From the NCBI RefSeq assembly GCF_030816915.1, contig NZ_JAUSYN010000002.1, positions 6,089,501 to 6,153,500 on the forward strand: a DNA stretch of 64,000 nt, given 5' to 3'. The first letter of the stretch is position 1. Every line of letters starts with the position of its first letter. Positions 17,066 to 27,425 of the stretch are shown one piece after another. Source of the DNA: Streptomyces sp. B3I8. GTDB lineage: Bacteria; Actinomycetota; Actinomycetes; Streptomycetales; Streptomycetaceae. A program made the position numbers and the translations under genes. The notes beneath the pieces were generated by a model, which was not told the DNA's origin, ran no database searches, and saw nothing but the letters and a program-made list of their open reading frames with translations.

Positions 17066-18331
17066 ATGGGGCGGACGGATCCCGAAGGCCACGGGCCCGT
17101 CCGGTACGGGCCGCCCCTGCCCGGTCAGGGACTGCCCGTCCTGCCGAGCCTGGCCGCCGCGCTCTGCGCGACCGCCGAACGCGCCGACGACGAGGCCCCG
17201 ACGGGCGGCACCCCCGCCCTCCTGGACGCCGCCGCGGGCTACTTCGCCCGCCGCCGGCTGCCCGCGGGCCCCGTCCGGCCGGTCGCCGCCCCCGGCGCCC
17301 CCGCCCTGCTCGTCGCCCTCACCGCCGCGCTCGGCGGCGACGTGCTGGTGCCCCGGCCGTGCGCCGCCTGGTGGACACCGCTGGCCCGGGCGCTCGGCAG
17401 ATCCGTCTTCCACGTCCCGATCCCCGCCGAGGGCGGCGGCGCGCCCGACCCGTACGCGCTCCTGGAGACGGTCCGCCGGGTCCGCGCCGAGGGCGGCGAC
17501 CCCCGCATCCTCGTACTGTCGGCCGCCGACGACCCCACCGGCACCGTCGCCCCGCCCGATCTCGTGCACGGGACCGTCGAGGCGGCCGCAGCCGAGGGGC
17601 TGCACCTGATCAGCGACGAGACCTGGCGCGACACCCTGCACCGGCCGGACGAGACCGTCCAGTTCAGCCCCGCCGAGATGTTCCCCGACCGGGTCACCGT
17701 CCTCACCGACCTGGCCGGTCCCTTCCTGCCGCCCGGCTGGCCCGCCGCCGTCGCCCACTTCCCCGGCACCGCCGACGGCGCCGGGCTGCGCGCCCGCGTC
17801 CTGGACGTCCTCACCGCGCTCGGCGCCCGCGTCGCCGACCCGGTCGCCGCCGCGGCCGCCCACGCCCTCGACGAGCCCGCCGACGTCACCGCACGCCTCA
17901 CCGCCTCCGTCCGCCTGCACGCACGCGTGGCCGCCGCCGCGCACGCCGTCGTGGTCCGCGCCGGCGCCCTGGCCCGTCCCCCGGCCGCCGGGCGTCACCT
18001 GTACGCCGACCTCGATCCGCTGCGCCCCGCGCTGGCCGCGCACGGCGTCGGCGACGCCCAGGAGCTGGAGGAGTTCCTCGGCGCCCGGCTCGGCCGGCCG
18101 GTGCCGGGCGGCCACCGGTTCGGCGACGACCTGGACGCCCTGCGCGTACGCCTGTCCACCGGCCCCCTGCTCGGTACCGACCCCGAGGAACGGCTGCGCT
18201 GCCTCGACGCCCCGGATCCCACGGAAATGCCGCATGTGCGCGGCGCGTTGATCCGCCTGGGCGCGGTCCTCGACGACCTGCGTCCGACCGGCCCCTCCGG
18301 CCGCCCCCCTCCCCGCGACGGCGACGACTGA
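17066..18331 (+). CDS. Aminotransferase class I/II-fold protein lacking every lysine
   Basis: 421 aa with the layout of PLP-dependent fold-type I aminotransferases: substrate/cofactor region LVALTAALGGDVLVPRPCAAWW, VLSAADDPTGTV in place of NPxNPTG, LISDETWRDTLH with the cofactor-binding Asp, and LRVRLSTGPLLG near the C-terminus. The Schiff-base region reads VTVLTDLAGPFLPPGWP instead of an S-x-S-K...G-x-R motif, and the whole protein contains no lysine. It therefore cannot form the normal internal aldimine and may be a binding or regulatory protein. ATG 17066 has GGAGG upstream. Followed by an MBL-fold gene on the same strand. Confidence 0.82.
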   Translation: MGRTDPEGHGPVRYGPPLPGQGLPVLPSLAAALCATAERADDEAPTGGTPALLDAAAGYFARRRLPAGPVRPVAAPGAPALLVALTAALGGDVLVPRPCAAWWTPLARALGRSVFHVPIPAEGGGAPDPYALLETVRRVRAEGGDPRILVLSAADDPTGTVAPPDLVHGTVEAAAAEGLHLISDETWRDTLHRPDETVQFSPAEMFPDRVTVLTDLAGPFLPPGWPAAVAHFPGTADGAGLRARVLDVLTALGARVADPVAAAAAHALDEPADVTARLTASVRLHARVAAAAHAVVVRAGALARPPAAGRHLYADLDPLRPALAAHGVGDAQELEEFLGARLGRPVPGGHRFGDDLDALRVRLSTGPLLGTDPEERLRCLDAPDPTEMPHVRGALIRLGAVLDDLRPTGPSGRPPPRDGDD

Positions 18332-18379
18332 CCACCACGACGCACCACGCGACGAAGCCCGGCGATGGGAGCCTCCTCG

Positions 18380-19483
18380 ATGACGCAGCAGCAGCAGACC
18401 GAGCCGACCACCAGATCCCTCACCCCGCCGGACGACGACACCACCACCCCCGACCCGGCGGCGACGATGCCCGCGTCCGCCGCCGCCCGCGCCCCCTTCG
18501 TGCCCCCGCTCGCGCCCCCCGCCGGCCCGCGCCCCCTCGGCGAGCCGCGCCGCTGGCCGCGCTCCTTCGCCGACCGGCTGACCGTGCCCCTCGTCACCGG
18601 TCCCGGCCCCTACGCCCGGCTGCTGCGCGAGGGCGCGATACGCCCGCGCCCCGAGGCGCTGAAGGACGTCCCGCTGCTGCCGTACCGGCCCGGGCCGCTG
18701 CCCCCGGCGGACGCCGGCACCGTCGCCGTCACCTGGGCCGGGCACGCCAGCTGGGTGGTCCGGATCGGCGGCCTCACCGTGCTCACCGACCCCGTCTGGT
18801 CGCGCCGCATCCTGGGCACCCCCGCCAGGATCACCCCCGCCGGCGTGCCCTGGAGCAGTCTGCCGCGCGTGGACGCCGTCGTCATCAGCCACAACCACTA
18901 CGACCACCTCGACGCGCCCACGCTGCGCCGACTCCCGCGCGACACCCCGGTGTTCGTGCCGGCCGGGCTCGGCCGCTGGTTCCGGCGCCGCCGGTTCACC
19001 CGCGTCACCGAGCTGGACTGGTGGGAGGCGGGCGAACTCGGGGGAGTGCGCTTCGACTTCGTCCCCGCCCACCACTGGTCCAAGCGCGGCCTCCTCGACA
19101 CCTGTCGCACGCTGTGGGGCGGCTGGGTGCTCACCGCGCCCGACGGCCGCCGGGTCCACTTCGCGGGCGACACGGGCTACGGCCACTGGTTCCGCGCGAT
19201 AGGCCGCCGGTATCCCGGCATCGACCTCGCGCTGCTCCCCATCGGGGCGTACGACCCCCGGTGGTGGCTGCGGGACGTCCACTGCGACCCGGAGGAGGCG
19301 GTGCAGGCGGCGGTGGACCTGGGGGCGTCGCGGATGGCACCGATGCACTGGGGCACGTTCGTGCTGTCCACGGAGCCGGTGCTCGAACCGCTGACCCGGG
19401 TCCGGGAGGCCTGGGCCCGCACCGGCCGCCCGCGCGAGGACCTGTGGGACCTCCCGATCGGCGGCTCGGCGGTGCTGGACTGA
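18380..19483 (+). CDS. MBL-fold metallo-hydrolase (NAPE-PLD/UlaG-like)
   Basis: 367 aa. Metal ligands of the metallo-beta-lactamase fold are present: HNHYDHLD (about residues 171-178), a later His in PAHHWSKRG, Asp in FAGDTGYG, and the final His in MAPMHWGTF. The set VTWAGHASWVVRIGGLTVLTDPVWS at the start matches the NAPE-PLD/UlaG-like group acting on phosphodiester or lipid-like substrates. About 80 N-terminal residues are Thr/Pro-rich and disordered. ATG 18380 was preferred to ATG 18365 because GGGAG lies at the right distance. 48 bases after the aminotransferase-like gene, so probably one operon. Confidence 0.88.
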   Translation: MTQQQQTEPTTRSLTPPDDDTTTPDPAATMPASAAARAPFVPPLAPPAGPRPLGEPRRWPRSFADRLTVPLVTGPGPYARLLREGAIRPRPEALKDVPLLPYRPGPLPPADAGTVAVTWAGHASWVVRIGGLTVLTDPVWSRRILGTPARITPAGVPWSSLPRVDAVVISHNHYDHLDAPTLRRLPRDTPVFVPAGLGRWFRRRRFTRVTELDWWEAGELGGVRFDFVPAHHWSKRGLLDTCRTLWGGWVLTAPDGRRVHFAGDTGYGHWFRAIGRRYPGIDLALLPIGAYDPRWWLRDVHCDPEEAVQAAVDLGASRMAPMHWGTFVLSTEPVLEPLTRVREAWARTGRPREDLWDLPIGGSAVLD

Positions 19484-19530
19484 GGGCGGGCGCCGGGCCG
19501 GACCGAGAACCTCGCCGGTTCCGCCGGGGC

Positions 19531-20157
19531 TCAGCCGGTGGCGGCCCGGCGCACCCGCCGCCACAGGGTCGGCGCCGCGCTGATCGCCACCGTGAGCAGC
19601 ACCGCCGCCAGCACGCCCTCCCACGGCTCGGGGAACAGCGACCCGCCGAGTATCCCGATGAGCTGGTACGTGAGCGCCCACGCCAGGCACGCGGGCAGGT
19701 CACCCCGCGCGAACGTCCGCATCGGCATCTTCGCCATCAGGCACGCCAGCATCACCGGCAGCCGCCCGGCGGGCACCAGCCGCGACAGCGTCAGCACCGC
19801 GACCTCGTGCTCGTCCAGCTTCTCCTGCGCCTGCTCCAGCCGCTCCTCCGGCGCCCGCGTCCGTATCGCCTCCAGCCACCGCGAGCCGTTCCTCGACCGC
19901 ATCCCGCGCCGCCCCAGCCAGTACAGGGTCACGTCGCCGAGGAACGCGCCGAGCGCGGCCACCAGGAAGATCAGCAGCAGTGCGAGCGGCGCGCCGCGGT
20001 GGAAGGCCACCACCGCCGCCGTACTGACCAGCGCCCCGGTCGGCACCACCGGCACCAGCGCGCCGATCAGCACCAGCAGGAACAGCGACGGATAGCCGAA
20101 CGCCTGCTGGTCGGGGGCGGCGGGCATCATCGTGTGCAGGAGGGCCAGAGTCTTCAC
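19531..20157 (-). CDS. DedA-family membrane protein (VTT domain)
   Basis: 208 aa integral membrane protein of the DedA/SNARE-associated (VTT) family, linked in other bacteria to lipid scrambling and envelope homeostasis. Hydrophobic helices: YPSLFLLVLIGALVPVVPTGALV (about 22-45), PLALLLIFLVAALGAFLGDVTLYWLGR (57-83), then the family re-entrant region LSRLVPAGRLPVMLACLMAKMPMRTF, and two C-terminal helices. The ATG overlaps the stop of the MBL-fold gene (20154-20945) by four bases, so the two are translationally coupled. Confidence 0.87.
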   Translation of the reverse strand: MKTLALLHTMMPAAPDQQAFGYPSLFLLVLIGALVPVVPTGALVSTAAVVAFHRGAPLALLLIFLVAALGAFLGDVTLYWLGRRGMRSRNGSRWLEAIRTRAPEERLEQAQEKLDEHEVAVLTLSRLVPAGRLPVMLACLMAKMPMRTFARGDLPACLAWALTYQLIGILGGSLFPEPWEGVLAAVLLTVAISAAPTLWRRVRRAATG

Positions 20158-20945
20158 GGGGCGCCCTCCGCGCCCGCCCCGCCCGTACGGACGCTCTCGC
20201 CGTGCCGCAGCAGATGCACCGTGACCTCCGGCGCGTGCACCGCCGCCTGGCGCACGAACTCGGCGCCCGGCGTGTGGAACTCGTGGGGGCGCACGGCGTC
20301 CATGCCGATCGGCCAGTACGTCCCGTAGTGCACCGGCACCGCGCTGCGCGGCCCCAGTCGGGCCAGCGCCTGCGCGGCCCGGCCCGGGTCGAGGTGCTCC
20401 TCACCCAGGTGGGGACCCCAGCCGCCGACCGGCAGCAGCGCCACGTCGACCGGCCCGACCTCCTTGGCCATCGACTCGAACAGCCCGGTGTCCCCGGCGA
20501 AGTACGTACGCGACGCGCCCTCGACGACGAAGCCCAGCGCGGGGGAGCGGCGCGGCCCGAACGGCAGCCGGCGTCCGTCGTGCCGGGCCGGCACCGTCCG
20601 CACGCGCACCTCGCCCACCCGCGTCTCGTCCCCGGGCACGACCTCGGTCAGCCGCAGCTGCCGCAGCTGCCGCAGCCGGCGCAGACCGGGCACCTGGCGC
20701 ACGGCACCGCGCGGGACCAGTACCCGGGTGCCGGGCGTGAGCCGGGCGAGGGAGGGGAGGTGCAGATGATCGGCGTGCAGATGGGAGACGAGCACGAGGT
20801 CCGCCAGCGCGGCGGCCGGCGGGGGCGGCGCGCCCCGGCGGCGGCGCAGATGCGCGAGCCGGCGGGCGAACAGGGGGTCGGTCAGCACGCGCGTGCCGGA
20901 GTCCTCGACCGTACAGGTGGCATGACCCCACCAGGTGATCTCCAC
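20154..20945 (-). CDS. MBL-fold metallo-hydrolase (UlaG-like)
   Basis: 263 aa from GTG 20945 with GGGAG about 8 bases upstream. Metal-binding motif SHLHADHLHLPSL (about 56-68), PARHDGRRLPFG, FAGDTGLFESMAKE with its Asp, and VPVHYGTYWP near residue 215. The start MEITWWGHATCTVEDSGTRVLTDPLFARR is typical of UlaG-like hydrolases. A second MBL-fold gene of the same group lies at 18380-19483 on the other strand, so the two flank the DedA gene. First gene of an MBL-DedA operon. Confidence 0.88.
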   Translation of the reverse strand: MEITWWGHATCTVEDSGTRVLTDPLFARRLAHLRRRRGAPPPPAAALADLVLVSHLHADHLHLPSLARLTPGTRVLVPRGAVRQVPGLRRLRQLRQLRLTEVVPGDETRVGEVRVRTVPARHDGRRLPFGPRRSPALGFVVEGASRTYFAGDTGLFESMAKEVGPVDVALLPVGGWGPHLGEEHLDPGRAAQALARLGPRSAVPVHYGTYWPIGMDAVRPHEFHTPGAEFVRQAAVHAPEVTVHLLRHGESVRTGGAGAEGAP

Positions 20946-21037
20946 CGGCACTCCCTTTGCTCCCCTCGTGCGACTCCCCCCGACCCTACGCGCAGCGGTA
21001 GGGTCGGCGGCGAAACCCTGAGGTGAGGGGGGACACC

Positions 21038-21514
21038 ATGGGAGATCCGCGTACCGCTCCGGAAGTGCCGTGCCCCGGTTCCCCGGTTCCATGCGCGACG
21101 GGGGCACAGGGCGCGCCGCTGAGAGTCGCGGCGATCGCCAGCCTGACGCCGCTGGAGGAACTGGACGCCGACCCCTTCCTCGTCGACTCCCGCAGTCAGC
21201 ACGCCATGTGCGCGCGCTGGGCGGCGGAGCGGGGGTACGTGATCACGCGCGAACTCCTCGTCCGCGGGCTGCGGCCCGACCACGGAGCGCTGTGGTCGGA
21301 CGTCGAGTCGGGCGACGTCGACCTGTTCGTCGCGCCGAGCAGACGGGTGCTGGAGCGGGCGCTGGCGTCGGTGGAGGAGTTCGCGGCGGAGTGTGCGCGG
21401 CGGGGGGTGCGGATGGAGACGGTCGGCCGGGCGGAGCCGGCGTACGACGCGGACGCCAAGGCCCGCGTCCACCGGCGCCTGTCCATGCCGACGGCAGGCT
21501 ACGACGGCCGCTGA
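21038..21514 (+). CDS. Resolvase N-terminal-like hypothetical protein
   Basis: 158 aa from ATG 21038 with GGTGAGGGGGG upstream. The order of elements resembles the N-terminal catalytic domain of serine recombinases: LRVAAIASLTPLEEL, DSRSQHAMCARWAAERGYVI, GLRPDHGALWSDVESGDVDLFVAPSRRVLERAL. The usual YxRVSTxxQ and RLxR signatures are degraded, there is no DNA-binding C-terminal domain, and no catalytic set can be assigned with certainty. Probably a recombinase-derived protein with another role, or a relic. It stands between the divergent MBL-DedA operon (77 bp gap) and a hairpin. Confidence 0.6.
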   Translation: MGDPRTAPEVPCPGSPVPCATGAQGAPLRVAAIASLTPLEELDADPFLVDSRSQHAMCARWAAERGYVITRELLVRGLRPDHGALWSDVESGDVDLFVAPSRRVLERALASVEEFAAECARRGVRMETVGRAEPAYDADAKARVHRRLSMPTAGYDGR

Positions 21515-21584
21515 CGGCTCCGCCGGTTCCGTTTCTTCTCGCCCCCGCGGCCCTGCCCTTCCCGCCCCCGGACCCACAGAAGTT

Positions 21585-21627
21585 GCGCAGTTTCCCGCGC
21601 CCCTGACAGGAGCGCGGGAAACTGCGC
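21585..21627. repeat. 16-bp inverted repeat (Streptomyces-type intergenic hairpin)
   Basis: Perfect arms GCGCAGTTTCCCGCGC (21585-21600) and its complement (21612-21627) around CCCTGACAGGA. The same core appears imperfectly at 11617-11658 and as a half copy near 41011-41037 (CGCGCGACTCC...GCGCCCCTGACGG). Elements like this are scattered between genes in Streptomyces genomes and often act as terminators. Confidence 0.85.
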
Positions 21628-21731
21628 GAAACGGCGGGAAGGGCAGGGGCGGCGGGGGCGAAAACCGCAGGTATGGCACGCTGGGCCAGGGCCCGGGCGA
21701 ACCCGGGCCGGGAAGGGCGAGGGAGGTGAAC

Positions 21732-24023
21732 GTGCGGCATCCACGCTGGCGGAGCCTGTTCCGCGGCACCCTGCGATCCATCGCCGTCTGGGCCGTCTCC
21801 ACCCTCACCATGCTCGTCCTCGCCGGCCTGCTCCCCGACTTCCAGCTCCAGTCCGACACCGGCGACAGCGCCACCCGCATCGCCGTCACCGCCGCCGCCG
21901 GCGCCGGCGTCTTCGGCCTGCTCTCCGCCCTCGCCTGGCCCGTCCTCGTCCGGCTCCTGCTCCTCGTCCCCGCCCTCGTCCTCGGCCTGCTCGTCTTCTT
22001 CCTCAACGGCTCTCTCCTTCTCGTGGCCCTCCGCCTCAACCCCTCGGGGCGCGGCGAGGCCGCCCCGGAGACGGCCGTGGTGGTCGCCGCCGCGATGTCC
22101 GCCGTCGCCTCGGCGACCGGCGCCGCCCTCGCGGTCCGGGACGACGACGCGTACCGGCGGCGCCTGTACCGGCTCGCCGACCGCCGGCGCCGCCGGCGCG
22201 CGGCCGACCGGTCCGGGCCGTCCTCCCCGGGCACCGTCTTCCTCCAGCTCGACGGCGTCGGGCACGACGTGCTGACGGACGCCGTGCTCAAGGGCGTGAT
22301 GCCCACCGTCGCCGGCTGGCTCGGCGTGGCCATGGGCACGGCGCGCGTCCCCGCCGCACGGGCGGGCGGCGCCGACGACCCCGTCGTCACCCCCGCCACG
22401 GTCCCCGGCACCGCGCCCGCCCAGGACGCCGCCGCCACCGCCCCCACCCACCGCCTGATCCCCTGGCGCACCGACTGGTCCAGCCAGACCGGCGCCAGCC
22501 AGCTCGGCATCCTGCACGGCTCCAACCACGACGTGCCCGCGTTCCGCTGGTACGAGAAGGACACCGGCGAGACCGTCGTCGCCAACCGGCCCACCAGCGC
22601 CGCCGAACTCCAGCGCCGGGCCGTGGAACGCACCGGCCACGCCGGTCTGCTCGCCGTCGACGGTGCCAGCCGCGGCAACCTCTTCAGCGGCGGCGCCGGC
22701 GAACAGGCCCTCGTACTGTCCATCGCCATCCGGCGCCGCGGCCGGGAGAACCGCTCCCGCGCGGGCTATTTCGCCTACTTCTCCGACCCGGCCAACGCCG
22801 TGCGCACCGCGCTGTCCTTCGTCGCCGAGGTCTGCCGCGAGATCGCCGAGTCCACCCGCGCCCGGCTGCGCGAGCAGCGGCCCCGGGTCGGCCGCGGCGG
22901 GCTCTACCCGTTCATCCGCGCCTTCGCGACCGTCGTCGAACGGGACGTCGTCGTCGCCTCGGTGATGGGCGACATGCTGGCCGGCCGCACCGCCGTCTAC
23001 GCCGACCTCGTCGCCTACGACGAGGTCGCCCACCACTCCGGACCGCACAGCAGGGACGCGCGGAAGGTGCTCGCCCGCCTGGACCGCGCCCTCGCGCTCA
23101 TCGCGCACGTCGCTGAGAGGGCGCCGCGCCCCTACCGGATCGTCGTCCTGTCCGACCACGGCCAGAGCCCCGGCGAGACCTTCCAGTCCCGCTACGGACT
23201 CGGCCTGGGCGACCTGGTCCGGGCCGGCTGCGGGCTGCCCGTACCGCGCGCGGCGCAGCGCACCCACAGCGGTGCCGAGGCCCGCGCCGCCGTACGGGCC
23301 GCGCTGCGCCGCCCGGTGGAGGAGGACGGCGGCCGCCACCGGCACCCCGCCTGCGGCACCGCCCGGACCGGCGGACGCTCCGGGCCCGCGCCCCTCCCCG
23401 CCGGCGAACCCGTCGTGCTCGCCTCCGGCAACCTCGGCCTCGTCTCCTTCCCGGACGTGCCGCACCGGATGAGCAAGGAGGAGATCGACCGCCGTCACCC
23501 GGCGCTGCTGTCCACCCTCGCCAACCACCCCGGCATCGGCTTCCTGCTGGTGCGCAGCGAGGAGCACGGCGGGGTGGTGCTCGCCGCGCACGGCGTCGAG
23601 GTGCCGGTGGACGGACTGAGCGACGCCCACCCCGGCCCGCTGGCCGACTTCGGCCCCGGCGCCGCCGACGCCGTACGGCGCACGCACTCCTTCCCGCACA
23701 CCGCCGACATCATGGTCAACTCCTGGTACGACCCGGCCGACGGCGAGGTGCTGGCGTTCGAGGAGCAGATCGGCTCGCACGGCGGCCTCGGGGGCGCGCA
23801 GGGGCGGCCGTTCCTGCTGTCGCCGCTGGAGCTCGCCCCGCCCGTCGAGGACGGCGCGGAGCTGGTCGGCGCGGAGGCGGTGCACCGGGTCCTGGTCCGC
23901 TGGCTGCGCGAGAGCGACGGCCCCCAGATCCCGGTCGAGGTCGTGCCGGGCACCGTCGTGCCGGGGCCCGCCGAGCGCACCCCGGCGGCCACCGGCGACG
24001 ACGCCGACGAGCGGGCGGCCTGA
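21732..24023 (+). CDS. Holin-like membrane domain fused to alkaline-phosphatase-type enzyme
   Basis: 763 aa from GTG 21732 with GGGAGGTG upstream. The N-terminal region (about 1-130) carries four hydrophobic helices resembling phage holin family IV membrane domains. The rest is an alkaline-phosphatase-superfamily domain: metal site TVFLQLDGVGHDVL (about 163), nucleophile region QTGASQLGILHGSNHDVPAF (about 255), VYADLVAYDEVAHHSGPHS (about 423) and IVVLSDHGQSPGE (about 473). The protein is thus a membrane-anchored phosphatase or phosphodiesterase of unknown substrate. No partner gene is obvious. Confidence 0.85.
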   Translation: MRHPRWRSLFRGTLRSIAVWAVSTLTMLVLAGLLPDFQLQSDTGDSATRIAVTAAAGAGVFGLLSALAWPVLVRLLLLVPALVLGLLVFFLNGSLLLVALRLNPSGRGEAAPETAVVVAAAMSAVASATGAALAVRDDDAYRRRLYRLADRRRRRRAADRSGPSSPGTVFLQLDGVGHDVLTDAVLKGVMPTVAGWLGVAMGTARVPAARAGGADDPVVTPATVPGTAPAQDAAATAPTHRLIPWRTDWSSQTGASQLGILHGSNHDVPAFRWYEKDTGETVVANRPTSAAELQRRAVERTGHAGLLAVDGASRGNLFSGGAGEQALVLSIAIRRRGRENRSRAGYFAYFSDPANAVRTALSFVAEVCREIAESTRARLREQRPRVGRGGLYPFIRAFATVVERDVVVASVMGDMLAGRTAVYADLVAYDEVAHHSGPHSRDARKVLARLDRALALIAHVAERAPRPYRIVVLSDHGQSPGETFQSRYGLGLGDLVRAGCGLPVPRAAQRTHSGAEARAAVRAALRRPVEEDGGRHRHPACGTARTGGRSGPAPLPAGEPVVLASGNLGLVSFPDVPHRMSKEEIDRRHPALLSTLANHPGIGFLLVRSEEHGGVVLAAHGVEVPVDGLSDAHPGPLADFGPGAADAVRRTHSFPHTADIMVNSWYDPADGEVLAFEEQIGSHGGLGGAQGRPFLLSPLELAPPVEDGAELVGAEAVHRVLVRWLRESDGPQIPVEVVPGTVVPGPAERTPAATGDDADERAA

Positions 24024-24116
24024 ACGGGCGGGTGCGCCGGACGGGAATGTGATCGGATGGGGCCGGTACCCGTGCCGGGAACCACCTCGTTCACCGTTTC
24101 GAAAGAAGGACGCACA

Positions 24117-24542
24117 GTGGCAACCACGCGCACCGCGCACACCGCCTGGGAAGGCAACCTGCTCGAGGGCAAGGGCGTCGTCACCTTCGACTCCTCCGGC
24201 ATCGGCGAGCAGCCGGTGACGTGGGCGTCGCGCGCCGAGCAGGCCAACGGAAAGACCAGCCCGGAGGAGCTCATCGCCGCCGCCCACTCGAGCTGCTTCT
24301 CCATGGCGCTGTCGCACGCCCTCGCCGGTGCCGGCACCCCGCCCACCCGGATCGAGACGAAGGCCGACGTCACCTTCCAGCCGGGTACGGGCATCACCGG
24401 CATCCACCTGACCGTCGAGGGCACCGTTCCGGGTCTGGACGCCGACGGGTTCGCCGCCGCCGCCGAGGACGCCAAGAAGAACTGCCCGGTCAGCCAGGCC
24501 CTGGCCGGCACCGAGATCACCCTCTCGGCGAAGCTCGCCTGA
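24117..24542 (+). CDS. OsmC/Ohr-family peroxiredoxin
   Basis: 141 aa from GTG 24117, with GAAAGAAGGA upstream. It reduces organic hydroperoxides by the OsmC mechanism: peroxidatic Cys in [12 protein letters not shown] (about residue 60) and resolving Cys in [10 protein letters not shown] (about 122). The [14 protein letters not shown] region is the family signature. It acts in the cytosol with a thiol reductant not seen here. Followed by a hairpin terminator and then the dnaK-type gene. Confidence 0.92.
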   Translation: MATTRTAHTAWEGNLLEGKGVVTFDSSGIGEQPVTWASRAEQANGKTSPEELIAAAHSSCFSMALSHALAGAGTPPTRIETKADVTFQPGTGITGIHLTVEGTVPGLDADGFAAAAEDAKKNCPVSQALAGTEITLSAKLA

Positions 24543-24570
24543 CGGCTCGGCTCGCCCGGCAGCAGCATTC

Positions 24571-24605
24571 GAAGCCGCGTTCCCGTACTACGGGGGCGCG
24601 GCTTC
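24571..24605 (+). terminator. Hairpin between osmC-type and dnaK-type genes
   Basis: Arms GAAGCCGCG (24571-24579) and CGCGGCTTC (24597-24605), with an inner CCCG/CGGG pairing. It lies 28 bases after the OsmC-family stop and upstream of the dnaK-type promoter region. Confidence 0.75.
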
Positions 24606-24666
24606 CGCCGTCCGGGGTACCCGCCCGGCCCGGGGTCGTCGGGACGCGAAGGGACCGAAAGAGGCA

Positions 24667-24700
24667 TTGACAACGGCCCGCTCAGGTTTTGTGCTAGTTG
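24667..24700 (+). promoter_or_regulatory. Possible vegetative promoter of dnaK-type gene
   Basis: A perfect TTGACA at 24667-24672 is followed by GTGCTAGTTG (24691-24700), which offers a weak -10 at 18 bases (GTGCTA). No HAIR element (CTTGAGT-N7-ACTCAAG), the HspR operator of the main Streptomyces dnaK operon, is visible. Inferred from sequence only. Confidence 0.35.
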
Positions 24701-24753
24701 GCAGAACACTTCGGAGGGCGCGGGGGCGGAAATCGGTCGGAAGGGGTACGGCG

Positions 24754-26610
<1,857 letters not shown>

Positions 26611-26638
26611 CCTCGGGGGGACACGCAGGTCTCCCGGG

Positions 26639-27391
26639 CTATGAAGCGCCCTCCGGCCGCCGGAACGCCCGGAGGGCGAACCACGGGTCCGGGCGCGGCC
26701 GGTCCTGGTCGGGCAGGGCGGCGAGCCGTGCCGCGAACGGCTCCGCCGCGGGGTCCCCCGGCGGCAACGTCATGAACCATCCCCGGCGCAGGTCCGCGAG
26801 CGCCCGCCGCGGACTGCGCCCCTGCCCGTGGCCCCGGAAGCCGCCCCGCCCGGCCGGCACGAGTCCCGCTTCGGCCGCGCGGGCCGTGACGGCGTCGGCG
26901 GCGTCCCTCGGCGCGCTCGGCGGCCGGGACGCCAGTACCGCGTCGATGTCGCTGCCCACGTTGTGCGCGGCGCCCTTGTCGACCGTGGTCACCCACACCC
27001 CGCCCGGCGCCAGCACCCGCGCGCACTCGGCGACCGTCGCCCGTACGTCCTCCGCGCGCGGGGCGAGGTGCAGCAGCCACACCGTGCAGACCGCGTCGAA
27101 CCGCCCGTCCGGGAACGGCAGTCGCCGGCTGTCGGCGCGCACCACGGCCCCGGGCAGCCGCGCGGCGGCCCGCCGGATCATCCCGGGGGACAGATCGACC
27201 CCCACCACCCGCATGCCGGGCCGGTCCGCGGCGAGGCGGCGGGTGACGATGCCCGTGCCGCACGCCGCGTCGAGCAGCGTGCGCGCCCCGTCCGGCACCA
27301 GTGCGAGGACGCCCTCGGCCGCGGCCGCCGCCCGGGGCTCGCCGCCGCGCAGCTCGTCGTACCGCTCGGCCTCGTGGTCGTAGTCGAGCAT
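26639..27391 (-). CDS. Class I SAM-dependent methyltransferase
   Basis: 250 aa. Motif I TLLDAACGTGIVTRRLA (about 38-54), VVGVDLSPGMIRRA, VRADSRRLPFPDGRFDAVCTVWLLH and ECARVLAPGGVWVTTVDKG define a Methyltransf_11/25-type fold. The start MLDYDHEAERYDELRGG is typical of this group. Substrate unknown. It ends 28 bases from the dnaK-type stop (convergent) and lies 34 bases after the pterin dehydratase gene on the same strand, so it is probably second in a two-gene operon. Confidence 0.87.
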   Translation of the reverse strand: MLDYDHEAERYDELRGGEPRAAAAAEGVLALVPDGARTLLDAACGTGIVTRRLAADRPGMRVVGVDLSPGMIRRAAARLPGAVVRADSRRLPFPDGRFDAVCTVWLLHLAPRAEDVRATVAECARVLAPGGVWVTTVDKGAAHNVGSDIDAVLASRPPSAPRDAADAVTARAAEAGLVPAGRGGFRGHGQGRSPRRALADLRRGWFMTLPPGDPAAEPFAARLAALPDQDRPRPDPWFALRAFRRPEGAS

Positions 27392-27425
27392 GCCCGCCGC
27401 CCCCCGTCCCCCGCGCCCGGCCGGG

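Noticed and set aside
16217..19690. Very long minus-strand frame (1157 codons).
   Set aside because: It is antisense to the secreted protein, aminotransferase-like and MBL genes and has no recognisable domain.
16945..20328. Very long plus-strand frame (1127 codons).
   Set aside because: Arg/Pro-rich shadow of the aminotransferase-like and MBL genes in another frame.
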